Assembly: GCA_934454525.1 (NCBI GenBank)
Contig: CAKSFM010000023.1
Span: forward strand, 1 to 26,810
Source: an uncultured Clostridia bacterium
GTDB taxonomy: Bacteria > Bacillota > Clostridia > UMGS1883
Reading direction: 5' to 3'
DNA: 26,810 nt
Below, one piece after another: positions 1 to 10,200 of this stretch. Under the pieces are notes generated by a model. It saw only the letters and a list, made by a program, of their open reading frames with translations. It ran no database searches and was not told where the DNA came from. The position numbers and the translations under genes were made by a program. The first letter of the stretch is position 1. Every line of letters begins with the position of its first letter.

Positions 1-183
1 GAAAGCTCGGATAATCCTAATGATATAGGGATTTTGATTTGCCTTTACACAGGTATCAGAATCGGAGAATTATGTGCGTTGGAATGGAAAAATATTGACT
101 TAAAAAGAGGTGTTATATCTATAAATGGAAATGTCAATAAAAGTGCAGTCGAAATTTACGGGGCAATTCCTCATTTTGTGTAA
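1..183 (+). pseudogene. Tyrosine recombinase/integrase fragment, cut by IS end
   Basis: The frame is open from the window edge to a TAA at 181-183. It carries TGIRIGELCALEW followed by KNIDLKRGVISING, which matches the box-I region of phage or ICE tyrosine recombinases, where the first catalytic Arg sits in 'TG.R..E'. The N-terminus lies outside the window. The coding sequence stops being integrase-like near base 160, where an IS256-like terminal sequence begins. The last residues and the stop codon come from the IS end, so the HxxR and Tyr motifs are missing. It is almost certainly inactive. The broad family is clear, but the subfamily cannot be read from 50 residues. Confidence 0.75.
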
Positions 184-354
184 ACCCAAAATTTACTCCA
201 AAATGATCATATAATCTAAGTGTTTTTTGTGGGCCGAAAGCCGGATTTCGGCTTTCAGCCCCTAGCTGTAATTTAGCATGAAATTGCCGGCATGTCAAGG
301 GCGCCCTCTTGCGAGGGCGTTTATTTCACCCTTGATTTGCCGGCTGTTTTATGC
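161..354. mobile_element. IS256-like element terminal remnant (copy 1)
   Basis: This stretch is nearly identical to 26546-26741 in the same orientation. It starts with GGGCAATTCCTCATTTTGTG and continues with TAAAC. TTTACACAAAAT-type termini are typical of IS256-family inverted repeats. It contains a hairpin around AAAGCCGgatttCGGCTTT and a nested inverted repeat (GCCGGC..GTCAAGGG with CCCTTGA..TGCCGGC, enclosing GCCCTC/GAGGGC), probably a transcription block at the element end. In the other copy a transposase stop codon follows immediately. Here the similarity ends at 354 and unrelated sequence follows, so the transposase is gone. Confidence 0.7.
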
Positions 355-355
355 C

Positions 356-469
356 CTAAAAGGCTGACAAATAGCTGGAATAATTTCTCTGATATACAGG
401 AATAACAAACTGGCATCCTGTTCTGGACATCAATAAATTCATTAGTCCGGCTCTTCTTGGTTCACTCAT
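356..469 (-). pseudogene. DUF262 (GmrSD-type) N-terminal stub
   Basis: This 37-codon frame starts at ATG 469, behind an AAAGGAAAGTGAGA ribosome binding region, and contains FVIPVYQRNYS. The 'F.IP.YQR.Y' signature marks the N-terminus of DUF262 domains, found in GmrSD type IV restriction enzymes and related defence nucleases. The family normally runs for hundreds of residues. Here the frame ends right at the inner edge of the IS remnant. I read it as the surviving start of a defence gene whose remainder was lost at the IS boundary. The motif is seen directly, and the identity rests on this one signature. Confidence 0.5.
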
Positions 470-572
470 TCTAGTCTCACTTTCCTTTATCGGTTTTGTA
501 TATTTTATAAATACCAAATCATTTTCGAATTAAAATTCATTTGCCAACGGCGCGGTTTTCCCGTCCGGAATA
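470..572. other. Short intergenic region, nothing recognisable
   Basis: This AT-rich gap separates the CopG-like gene from the DUF262 stub, both on the minus strand. I see no clear terminator or promoter, so the two genes could once have been co-transcribed. Confidence 0.4.
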
Positions 573-761
573 TCATTTGTCTATTTCTATGCGCTCTACC
601 GCAAATTCGATACACATTTGAATAACTTCATTTTTGTTTCTTCCCGTTGCATTGCAAATATCCTCCAGCCGCTTTATTAAATCCACCGGAAGCCGTGCTG
701 ACACAACGGCGCTTTCTCCAACGTACTTTTTCGCTGTAATTATTAATTTGTCCTCCGCCAT
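573..761 (-). CDS. CopG/Arc-type ribbon-helix-helix protein, 62 aa
   Basis: This small protein has the ribbon-helix-helix pattern. A short beta strand (VVSARLPVDLI, residues about 19-29) is followed by helix A (KRLEDICNATG), a turn, and helix B (KNEVIQMCIEFAVERI). Such proteins dimerise and bind DNA through the strand, often as plasmid or toxin-antitoxin repressors. The length fits a stand-alone RHH protein. GAGGTGATAAC lies directly before the ATG. No toxin-like partner is visible. The downstream neighbour on the same strand is the DUF262 stub, so it may have belonged to a lost defence or mobile module. Its exact target is unknown. Confidence 0.65.
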   Translation of the reverse strand: MAEDKLIITAKKYVGESAVVSARLPVDLIKRLEDICNATGRNKNEVIQMCIEFAVERIEIDK

Positions 762-780
762 GTTATCACCTCAAAATATT

Positions 781-1647
781 TTATAAGCCTGCAATCATGT
801 CTGCAAGCGAATTTGCCTGTTCCGGCGAAAAGCTCCCCTGTATAATCACTCGTTCGCTGTCGATTTTTTCGGTTACATGAGGAGCAGTGATTACGCTTCC
901 GTTCAGAATTACGGATATATAATCATTATTCGGTTCTTTTGAAATTTTGTCGGTTGCTTCCGAAAATAATCTCTGCCCCTCGGATGTCAGCACGAGCTCA
1001 ACATAATAACCGGAATCATCATAACCAACGCCAACCTCCGCGATATGTTCCTTTGTCAAAATTGTGTTATTATCAGCGTCTGCAAACACAATATTTCCTG
1101 CTGCTTTTTTATAATGCGTATTAAAATATGATATCATATCATCAAAAAAATCTTTATCTGTGTTTACGTTATTCAATATATCATCACTGCATAATATATT
1201 CACTGTCGAATCGGCACTGTTCCATTCAACGCTTGCCCCCAAAGCTTCACACACCGCTCTGACGGGAAGAAGTGTCCGCCCGTTGAATATAATAGGGAAC
1301 ACGTCCATTTCGATAATGTTTTCTCCTGACATATCCATAAACTCTTTGGCGCTTTTGCAGCTAACCTTTATTAACAGGTTTGAGTACGGCTTTAACCTCA
1401 GCTTTGTATCATTTTTAACAATATACACTGATTCATGCGTGTCATCCCAGTAAACATCGGCTCCCAAAGCTTCGCAAACGTTTCTGATCGGAACAAAGGT
1501 TCTGTCTTCAAATATAATGGGATCGGTATCAAAGGACAGCGTTTGTTCATTCACCTTAACTGCAATCTTGCCATTATCTGCTGACGCAGAGCCGCCTGCG
1601 GATATAAGCATTATAAAAACAGCAGCCAGGGATATTATTTTTTTCAT
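781..1647 (-). CDS. Secreted stalk-domain protein with SecD P1-head-like C-terminus
   Basis: The protein has 288 residues from the ATG at 1647, which follows AAGGAGGAATTCAG. An upstream in-frame start at 1680 lacks a ribosome binding site. An N-terminal signal peptide (MKKIISLAAVFIMLISAGG) leads into two copper-amine-oxidase-N 'stalk' repeats with the pattern 'F..RT.VP.R.VCEALGA.V.W' (residues about 35-85 and 110-155). These act as extracellular spacer or wall-associated modules in Clostridia. The C-terminal 110 residues (VELVLTSEGQRLFSEAT, VILNGSVITAPHV, IIQGSFSPEQANSLADMI) match the SecD P1-head fold, without any of SecD's membrane segments. It is probably exported and held at the wall. The function of the head domain outside the Sec complex is unknown. 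A well-formed promoter lies upstream. Confidence 0.8.
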   Translation of the reverse strand: MKKIISLAAVFIMLISAGGSASADNGKIAVKVNEQTLSFDTDPIIFEDRTFVPIRNVCEALGADVYWDDTHESVYIVKNDTKLRLKPYSNLLIKVSCKSAKEFMDMSGENIIEMDVFPIIFNGRTLLPVRAVCEALGASVEWNSADSTVNILCSDDILNNVNTDKDFFDDMISYFNTHYKKAAGNIVFADADNNTILTKEHIAEVGVGYDDSGYYVELVLTSEGQRLFSEATDKISKEPNNDYISVILNGSVITAPHVTEKIDSERVIIQGSFSPEQANSLADMIAGL

Positions 1648-1684
1648 CTGAATTCCTCCTTCAAAGGTACAATTACACATTTAC

Positions 1685-1713
1685 ATTATATAACATTTGT
1701 TTACAAAAGTCAA
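1685..1713 (-). promoter_or_regulatory. Sigma-A-type promoter for the stalk protein
   Basis: Read on the minus strand, TTGACT (1708-1713) and TATAAT (1685-1690) are separated by exactly 17 bases, about 40 bases upstream of the start. The spacer holds an imperfect palindrome, TTTGTaaACAAA, which could be an operator. Confidence 0.7.
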
Positions 1714-1761
1714 CGGTTTTGCTGCACTGTTAGAAAAAAAGAGGAAAACAGTCGGAAAAGA

Positions 1762-1790
1762 TTGCTTTTCTGCTGCATATGAGTTATAAT
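1762..1790 (+). promoter_or_regulatory. Promoter of the two-component operon
   Basis: TTGCTT (1762-1767) and TATAAT (1785-1790) are spaced by 17 bases and lie about 48 bases before the regulator's ATG. It is divergent from the stalk-gene promoter about 50 bases away. Confidence 0.6.
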
Positions 1791-1837
1791 ATTTGTAAAT
1801 TCCGAGGATTGTAATTTATCGGGGGAAGGTGTTGGGG

Positions 1838-2566
1838 ATGAATATTGCAATATGTGACGATCAAAAAGATGAACTGGAGAATATCAGGCAAACTGTGTCT
1901 GAATATGTGAAAAAATATTCAGGACTTTCGTTTGAGATCAGATGTTTCTCAAATCCCTTTGATATGTTGGATGATACGGGCAGAAATGGTGTTCCGGATA
2001 TTGCGCTGCTTGATATTTGTATGCCGGGGGTTCTGGGAACTGAAATTGCAAAGGAAATTCAAAGTAAAAGCGGCAGCAGCACAGACATAATTTTTTTGAC
2101 AACAAGTTCTGATTTTGCTGTTGAAGCGTTTGCTCTGCATGTGGATGACTATCTGACAAAACCATTCACAAAAGAAAGACTTGCAGGCACACTTGACAGA
2201 GTCATTGATAAAAGGAGAAAACGTTTATTTGTGCCGGTAATCTGCGGGCGGGAAATACATCGCATAGATTTATATCAGGTGCTGTATATGGAATCGAAGA
2301 ATCATAACGTTGAAATATACTTAAGAACGGGTAAAAGCGTCAGAACACGCACATCTCTGGCGGATATGAAGAATCTTCTGTCCGAATCCCATGGTTTTGT
2401 TCCGGTCGGCGCTTCGTATATTGTGAATTTAAGATGTGTGCAAAGTATTCTCCAAACCGAGCTTATTATGATAAACGGGCAGAATATACCTGTTCCGAGA
2501 CGTCTGAGAAATGAAGTTAAGGAGCAATATTTTGATTTTTATCGGGAGGAGGCAATAAAAAAATGA
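1838..2566 (+). CDS. LytTR-family response regulator (AgrA/LytR type)
   Basis: The 242-aa protein has an N-terminal receiver domain with acidic residues in AICDD, the phospho-acceptor Asp59 in LLDICMPG and the conserved Lys108 in LTKPF. A C-terminal LytTR DNA-binding domain (about residues 132-238) contains the typical 'YMESKNHNVEIYL' and 'FVPVGASYIVNLRCVQSI' segments. LytTR proteins bind pairs of short direct repeats spaced by two helical turns. I chose ATG 1838 because GGGGGAAGG (1821-1829) sits 8 bases before it; an in-frame GTG at 1829 overlaps that site. The gene overlaps the downstream kinase by ATGA, so the two are translationally coupled. Likely targets are the genes behind the paired repeats near 3847. 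Confidence 0.93.
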   Translation: MNIAICDDQKDELENIRQTVSEYVKKYSGLSFEIRCFSNPFDMLDDTGRNGVPDIALLDICMPGVLGTEIAKEIQSKSGSSTDIIFLTTSSDFAVEAFALHVDDYLTKPFTKERLAGTLDRVIDKRRKRLFVPVICGREIHRIDLYQVLYMESKNHNVEIYLRTGKSVRTRTSLADMKNLLSESHGFVPVGASYIVNLRCVQSILQTELIMINGQNIPVPRRLRNEVKEQYFDFYREEAIKK

Positions 2567-3834
2567 TACATATGCTTGCGGCATGGGTATTGCTGGGTAT
2601 TTCGCATTTGCTTTCCTTTTGGGCAATGACTGAACCGAAATACTCCGTGCGGAAAACAGTGCTCATCTATTCGGTATTCTGCGCTGCGTTCGTGTGCATT
2701 ATATCACTTGCTTATATTATTCTCGGCGATAATTCCGCGTATTATGCGGCGGCATTTACGAGCACGGTTGTCATGGCGCTTTTTGTCTTTATAATGACCT
2801 CTGCGGATTCGGTCTGTAAAAAGATTTTTCTGTTCATCAGCTATGCGAATGTGTTCAGTATGTTCGTATGTATTTCACTTATATTATGCAGCGTTTTTTT
2901 TAAAGGAGCATCGGAAATCACAGTATATTATGCAAGGAACATTATAAGAACCGTTCTGTTTGTTCCGATGGCTTATATATATATCCGCTTTTTGCGCCCG
3001 TTTGTGAGAGCAGTACCCGGAAAACGCCGCAAAACGTGGTATTCCATATCAATTGTTTCGGTTCTGTTTCTGGCGATATTTGCTTTGTTTTTGGTAATAT
3101 TTCATTCCGAATACGGCCGCTTCGGCAAATATATTCCGTTTTTTGCTGTTTCTGTTTTAATTTACATATCGATTTTGTGGGTTATCTTCGGTACAATTCA
3201 ATCAATGATAGATGAAAGCAATGCAGAATTAATTAACCGAAACATAGCCTATTTGCAGGGGCAGCTTAAAACAGCCAGGGAAAATGAATTGTCGGCAAAA
3301 ACAGTTCGCCATGATTTCAGGCATCATAATCGGAATATTGCATCGATGCTTAAAAAAGGTGAAGTTCTGGAGGCTTTGAACTATATTGAGCAATATGACA
3401 GCAGCCTGGACGCGCCAAAATTGAGCGATTTTTGCCCGAATATAACGGTGAATGCCATTTTGAACAGCTTTTGCGCAAAAGCACAAAATGCCGGAATTTC
3501 GATTTTTGCCGAAGCAGATACTCAGGAGAATACGCCGGTATCCGATATGGATTTTGTGGCTGTTTTATCAAATGTTTTGGAAAATGCGGTGAACGGCTGT
3601 GCCGAATGTCAGTCTGACGGGGAAATCAGGGTTAATATTCGGACAGTTGCGGATAAAACCGTTATTGTTTGCAGCAATCCCTGCTCAAAAAATATTTCCA
3701 TAGAGAATAATATGATTAAGAACCGCGGCATTGGAATAGCAAGTATGCTTTCGGCGGTACGGAAGTATAACGGTGACGTCAGGTACAGCCTTGACGGCGG
3801 AAGATTAACCGTTTGCATTGTGTTAAATTCCTGA
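2563..3834 (+). CDS. 7-TM sensor histidine kinase with GHKL ATPase (AgrC-like)
   Basis: The 423-aa protein has about seven membrane segments in the first 215 residues. A short coiled-coil linker (ESNAELINRNIAYLQGQL) leads to the phospho-acceptor region RHDFRHH (His250 by analogy with AgrC's RHDY). A GHKL ATP-binding domain follows, with an N-box (LSNVLENAVNGC, about residue 335) and a G-box (NRGIGIASMLSAVRKYNG, about residue 388). This architecture is typical of the AgrC/ComD/LytS-type kinases that pair with LytTR regulators, many of which sense peptides. GGGAGGAGG stands 10 bases before the start. No AgrB protease or autoinducer peptide gene is visible beside it, so the ligand is unknown. 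Confidence 0.92.
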   Translation: MIHMLAAWVLLGISHLLSFWAMTEPKYSVRKTVLIYSVFCAAFVCIISLAYIILGDNSAYYAAAFTSTVVMALFVFIMTSADSVCKKIFLFISYANVFSMFVCISLILCSVFFKGASEITVYYARNIIRTVLFVPMAYIYIRFLRPFVRAVPGKRRKTWYSISIVSVLFLAIFALFLVIFHSEYGRFGKYIPFFAVSVLIYISILWVIFGTIQSMIDESNAELINRNIAYLQGQLKTARENELSAKTVRHDFRHHNRNIASMLKKGEVLEALNYIEQYDSSLDAPKLSDFCPNITVNAILNSFCAKAQNAGISIFAEADTQENTPVSDMDFVAVLSNVLENAVNGCAECQSDGEIRVNIRTVADKTVIVCSNPCSKNISIENNMIKNRGIGIASMLSAVRKYNGDVRYSLDGGRLTVCIVLNS

Positions 3835-3846
3835 GTTCCGAAAAAG

Positions 3847-3921
3847 ACCAATTACGCTTAAAAAAGAACCAATTGCGGTCAAAACCATCCGAAAGGGTGG
3901 TTTTTTTGTTATGCTTATAAT
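3847..3921 (+). promoter_or_regulatory. Candidate LytTR operator and promoter for the surface-protein cassette
   Basis: ACCAATTACGCT (3847) and ACCAATTGCGGT (3868) are direct repeats starting exactly 21 bases apart, the spacing known for LytTR/AgrA site pairs. A good -10, TATAAT (3916-3921), follows. The hexamer 17 bases upstream of it (AAGGGT) is a poor -35, as expected for an activator-dependent promoter. The repeat and spacing are seen directly. The link to the adjacent response regulator is inferred. Confidence 0.55.
3883..3911 (+). terminator. Rho-independent terminator after the kinase gene
   Basis: AACCATCC-GAAA-GGGTGGTT (one G-T pair) is followed by a T-run. It lies between the putative LytTR repeats and the next -10 element, so it may also insulate the downstream promoter. 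Confidence 0.75.
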
Positions 3922-3947
3922 GCAATCGGCTGCCGGGAGGTGAAAAC

Positions 3948-4220
3948 GTGTTTTTCAGAAAGAAAAAAGTAACATTTGATACGGTGGCAAGGTTTAACTA
4001 TGAGCTTGATACCAACGAAAATCTGAAAGAGCAGCTTAAAAACCTTGCATTATGCAGAAATGATATGTCAAAGGCCGAATACCTGTCGGAAATACTGTCA
4101 TTGTTCAGCAAAGAAGGTCTTGACATTACTCTCAAAGAGCTTGATATGCTTCTTTTGCTGAGGAATAAAACAGATCAGCTGCTTTTGGAAAAAGCGATTG
4201 ACGCCAAAATGTACAGCTGA
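3948..4220 (+). CDS. Hypothetical 90-aa helical protein
   Basis: I do not recognise this family. The start is a GTG at 3948 behind GGGAGGTG. The protein begins MFFRKKKVTFDTVARFNYEL and is rich in charged residues and leucines (LKEQLKNLALC, LKELDMLLLLRNK), predicting an all-helical, cytoplasmic protein without signal peptide or membrane segment. It is the first gene behind the candidate LytTR operator and ends about 20 bases before the start of the giant surface protein, so the two are probably co-transcribed. It could be a regulator or a chaperone-like accessory factor for the surface protein, but this is only positional inference. Confidence 0.7.
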   Translation: MFFRKKKVTFDTVARFNYELDTNENLKEQLKNLALCRNDMSKAEYLSEILSLFSKEGLDITLKELDMLLLLRNKTDQLLLEKAIDAKMYS

Positions 4221-4241
4221 ACGGAAAGGATGATTTGCAGA

Positions 4242-7200
4242 ATGAAAAAAAGGTTTATATCGTTTATTATGGCGCTGTGTTTTGCGGTGTTTGCCTTGCC
4301 GCCGCTTGAACGCCCCGCTTTTGCGCAGTTGACCAAAAGGGAGGATTGGAACGGAAAGCAGCGCACATCGAATTTAATTCCGAAACTGAAAGAAGGAGAC
4401 ACCCTCACTGCAGTGGGATGGAAAAACATCGGCGATCAGATTACTCTGACGGCGTTTAATATCGATAACGGAAATTATAACAATCAGTTCGGTATTCGTG
4501 CAAGGACTCTTTCCGATGATATAGGGAACAAGGATTATACCGGCGGAGTTTACTGGCAGGTTAATTTTTCCGATGAAGATAAGGTTAAAATCAATAAGGG
4601 CGATATTTATCTGAATGCCGCGGCAAGATATTGGTTTGCAGCTTCAACGCACCATTATATTTCCCTGAGGTTTGAATTTTTTGATGCAAACAATGTTACA
4701 TCAGGTGATTCATATAAGAAAACATTTAACGAATATTATGTGTTCCAAACGGATGTTTATATGCAGACTTCCAAGGTTAAAATCCCCGAGAATACTGCTT
4801 ATGTGAAAATATGGTTTTCGAACTGGGGATCAACTTCTGCCAGACCGTTCATAGGCGATATGTCGGCGCGCCTTTTTGATGAAACCGCTCCGAAGCCGGT
4901 CGGAACGCCGTCTGAATACTCTGTTAACGGGAGTACGGCACTGCCTTTGTATACCGTGCCGGGCGATAAGGTAACATACGCGCTTAAATTTGATGAAGCA
5001 GTGACAGTTTCCAATGTTCCGACATTGGGCTTGTCAACCGGAAGCGGCGTCAGCTGCGATGTTACATATTCGGCTGACAGGCAGACGGTGTATTTGACGG
5101 CTGCACTTGCAAACACGGGAAAAAATGAAGATTTGAAGCTTAAAAAGATTTCAGGTCTGTCTGTCGCGGATGATTCCGGAAACGTGTTTAATTACTCGAA
5201 TTCAAGTCTTAACATCGGCAGTCTTTCGTATAAGTCCGTTTTTAATGTAACGGGCAGGCTGACGAATATGCAGCTTTCCGGTGCGGCAGCGGCACGGTAC
5301 GGTGAGGATTATCAGGCTTTGCTGAAACCTTCGGCAGGCTACAAGGTGCCGGATAATGTATCGGTTAAGGTTAAGGGAGTTTCCGTATCCGGCTATACAT
5401 ATGATAAACTGACGGGTAAAATTTTAATCAAGGCATCCGAAATATGCGGCGACATTGAAATTGCCGCTTCAGCCGTGCCGCAAACATATACCGTTACATT
5501 TGATATGCAGGGCGGCAGCGGAGGAACAAACAAAGTAAGCGCGGCATACCTGCAGGCAATGCCTGCCGTTACGCCGCCGTCAAAGGCCGGATATACTTTC
5601 GGGGGTTACTTCACGGAAACCGGCGGAGGCGGAATCCGGTACTACAATTATGACGGTAAAGCAACAAGAAATTATGATAAACCCTCAGATGTGACTCTCT
5701 ATGCAAAGTGGAGCGCCAGGGAATATACCGTTACTTTAGATGCAGCCGGCGGCACCGGCAGCGGCACTGTTACGGCGGTGTATGACGCTGACATGCCTTC
5801 TATCGTGAAACCGGTTAAAAAAGGGTATACATTTTTAGGATATTTCACGCAGCAGAACGGAGGGGGAGAGAGGTATTACAATGCTGACGGAACATCGGCA
5901 AAGCGATATGACAAAACAGACGGACTTATGCTTTATGCCGGATGGAGTGCAAACAGCTATACCGTTACATTTGATATGCAGGGCGGCAGCGGCGGTACTG
6001 CAAGCACAGACGTTGTATATGATAATAATATGCCGTCTGTTACGCCGCCATCAAGAACCGGCTACACATTCGCCGGATATTTTGAAAAGGCGGACGGCGG
6101 TGCGCAGTACTATTATGCAAACGGCGAAGGTACTTGCCTTTATGATAAGGACGCTTCATGCACTCTTTATGCGCATTGGACGGCGAATACTTATGACGTT
6201 GTATTAAATGCGCAGGGCGGCAGCGGCGGATCTGCTTTTACGGCGGTTTTCGGCAGCGATATGCCGGTGATTGCCGCTCCCGATAAGCCGGGATATTTGT
6301 TCGGCGGATATTTTGAGAAAGAGAACGGCGGAGGAACAAAGTACTATAATGCTGACTGCTCTTCTGCAAGCGTCTATAATAAAGCAGAGGGAATGACGCT
6401 TTATGCATTGTGGACTCCGATCACATATAATATTCAGCTGTACAGCAAGGGCGAAAATGTGGGAACGCTGAAAGATGTTGTTTACGGCGAGCTTCGTGTG
6501 CCGTCTGCCGAGGAACTCGGAATTTCATACCCCAATCACAGGTTCGTGGGATGGAATATGTATGATGAGCAAAACTGGGCTATGTACACGGCAGGCAGAA
6601 CCTACGCTGCGGGACTTGTCACCGAGCAGGGAAAGACGGCATATGTGTATGCTGCGTGGCTGGAAAAAGATAAATATACTGTGACATATGACGCAAACGG
6701 AGGTGAAGGCGCGCCTTCTGCCGTGGAAGTTCATGCCGATGAAACAATCAGACTGAGTTCGGCCGTACCGGCGAGAAAAGACTATACCTTTGTCGGATGG
6801 TCAGAAAATTCCGTGTCTGATTCCGCGCAGTATCAGCCGAACGACAGCTTCACGATGGGGAACTCTCTTGTAACGCTTTTTGCGATATGGAGAAAAAATC
6901 CCGAACTGTCTTACAATGCCAACGGCGGTGTTTTCAGCACATATGCAGGAGTATCATACCCGGCTGCCGGCAGCTTGGTGACGCTTACCGGGGCAGTGCC
7001 GCAGAGAAACGGATATATATTCCGCGGCTGGGCGGAGAGCAAAACGGCAACAGTTGCGGAAATTGTACATTCGCCGTATACAATGCCGGACAGTGACACT
7101 GTTCTCTACGCTGTTTTTGAGCCTGTCAGATACACAGTGAATGTGTTTGCGGCGGAGGGATATTCCGTTTCGGGAATAGATGCAGACGGCTATATGCTCG

Positions 7201-10200
7201 GCGAGTATGCAGAGTTTACTGTCAGCGGTGCAGCGCCTAAGGTCTATATAAACGGTGCTTTGGCGCAGCCGTTAAACGGAAAGTACAGATTTGAGATAAG
7301 AGATAATTCATCAGTAACGGTTTCCGATACTTCGGCTTTGAATGTTATATACAATGCCAACGGCGGTGTAAATGCGCCGGTTGATATGCGTATTTACGCA
7401 AACGGAGAGATGGCGTCGGTTAAAACCGAAAAACCCGTCAGAACAGGGTATACATTCATCGGATGGGCCGCAGGGGCGGATTTGGGATATGCGCAGTATA
7501 CCGGCGGTGAAAATATTCCTGTTACCGCAGAAGATATTGTTCTTTATGCAGTATGGGAACCGGTAAGCTATAGAATTAAATACGACGCAGGCGGCGGCAG
7601 CGGTGATATGGCGGCAACGGAGGCTGTTTATGACCGTGAATTAACGCTTTCTCCGAATCTTTTTGCAAAAACGGGATGCCAGTTTGCAGGATGGTCATAT
7701 GACGCAGGCGGCGAGCTTGCTTATGCGGGCGGTGCAAAGGTAAAAAATCTTACCGATGTTCAGAATGGTGAAATAACTCTTTATGCAGTTTGGAACGGTG
7801 CAAAAACAAAAATTAATTTTAATTTTGAGGGAGGGTCATCAGGAACGCCTTTCTGCGTGGCAGAGTACGGAAATCCGCTGCCGGCGGACAAGCTTGCCGC
7901 ACCCTGCAGATACGGGTATATATTTGCAGGTTATTACACTTTAAAAAATAAGGGCGGAAATTTAGTATATAATGCAGATATGACTCCGGCGGATTCTTAC
8001 AGGGTTAATCCGTGGAACAGCGTTGCCAATGAATTTGACTTATATGCGGCGTGGGAACCGGTTTCCTATACAGTTGCATTTGTGAACGGAACGGAAACGC
8101 TGAATACACTGCCGGCTGTATACGGCGATATATTCCGTCTGCCGACGGCGGAATCGCTCGGAATTTCTGTTCCGAACGGATATTCGTTTGACGGATGGTC
8201 GGTTGCAGCGGGAAGTGATACGGTTTATTATCGTGACGGACAGGAGATTGCAGCCGGGCTTGCAGGTGAGAACGGAGCGGTTGTCTGCCTGTATGCGGTC
8301 ATTCGGAGAAATGAGAGCTTTACGGTGACGCTTCCTTCTCCGCAGAAGGGATATAAGATATATTATAATAATCTCGAGGTGACATCGCAGAAAGATATAA
8401 CCGTCAGCCGCGGAGATGATATTTCATTTACAGTGTGCATTGAGGACGGATACTCCTCAGACAAAATGACCGTTTCGGCAAACGGAATTATGCTCGGTGC
8501 AGTGCAGATAAACGGCAGCAATTACACTTATAACATAAAACATATATCTGCCGACACGAGCGTTAATATTTATCATGTGAAAAAGGAGACTTTCCGTATC
8601 ATGCTTAATGACGGCACCGGGTACAGTATATCACCGAAAAACACGGTTGTCGAAAACGGAGACAGCTTTTCATTTACGGTCACATTGGCGGACGGATATA
8701 AAACGGCCGCTCCTGTGGTGTTTGTTAACGGGAACACATTAACCGGAACAAGAAACGGTGACGCATTTACCTATACGGTTCCGGATATAACCTCGCAGCC
8801 TGTCATTTCGGTTGCGGTTGCAAAAAGACCTCAGCACACCGTCACGTTTATCAGCAACGGCAGCATATATTCAATTGCTGCCGTTGAGGAAAACATGAAG
8901 ATAGTGCAGCCGGGTACACCGGAGAGAAGCGGATATACTTTCGGCGGATGGTATAAGGACGCAGCCTGCATCTATCCGTATGATTTTCAGACGGGAGCGG
9001 CAGAAGATATAAAGCTTTATGCGAAATGGACTGCCGATACCTATGCCGTGGAGTACAATAAAAACACAGATGATAACGTTGCGGTTCCGTCGGGACAAAC
9101 AAAAAAGCATGACAGTGTGCTTATATTAAATCCGCAGATACCGTCACGTACGGGATATAACTTTGCGGCATGGAACACAAAGGCGGACGGAACGGGAACA
9201 AGCTATGCAGCAGGGAGCGAATTAAGCGTCAATGCGGATATCACGCTTTATGCACAGTGGAAGATAAAGAAATTTGCGGTATCGTTTATTACCGGCGAGG
9301 GTGTGTCGGGTACAATCAGCGCAAATGAGGCTGAGTATAACGGAACTGTAACCGTAACCGCCGTAAGCGGAAGCGGCTTTGGAGCACTGTCCGTAAACGC
9401 GATTCCCGAAGAGAACGCAGAGCTGATTTCCGAGGGGGTATATCGGATAACCGGTGCAGTTTCCTTTGTTGCGTCCGCAACGGTTAAGGAAATATTTACG
9501 GCGAACTTCTATTATGACAACGGACTTTACTATACGCAGTCCGCTCTCGATGGAAGCGCGGCGGCTCTTGTGCTTCCGAATCCTCCGTCAAAGCCGGGAT
9601 ACAGCTTTATAGGCTGGTACACGGAACAGACAGGCGGAATCAAAATTGACGAAACAATGATTATTGACAAAAATCTGTCGGTTTATGCAAGGTTTGCGGC
9701 AAACACACTGAATGTTATTCCTGCGCAGAGCGGTGAGGGGTACACTGTGGAATCAGCCGACAGTACAACGGTACATTACGGCGGTGAATACTCTTTCACA
9801 ATAACAATGGCAGAACATTACAATGCAGATAATATGAAGGTATACGCAAACGGAATACTGCTTTCGGGAAACGCAGACGGAGGAGTTTATTCCTATTCCA
9901 TCAAAAATATTACGGCAGATCAGGTCATTACGGTAACGGGAACGGAGCTTGACAAACATACGATAACTTACATGTTCGAAGGTCAGGTTTACTTAACGGT
10001 GCAGTCGGATTACAATTCATTTCTTACAGAGCCGGTTTCGCCTGCAAAACAGGGGGAAGTTTTTAAAGGCTGGTCGGACGGGCAGCGTTTCTGGAATTTT
10101 TCTGAGGATAGGGTAACCTCTGATATGACTCTTTGCCCCATATGGGAAAGCGGAATTCTGAGTGTTACTCCTGCGCAGAGCGGCGAGGGGTACACGGTGG

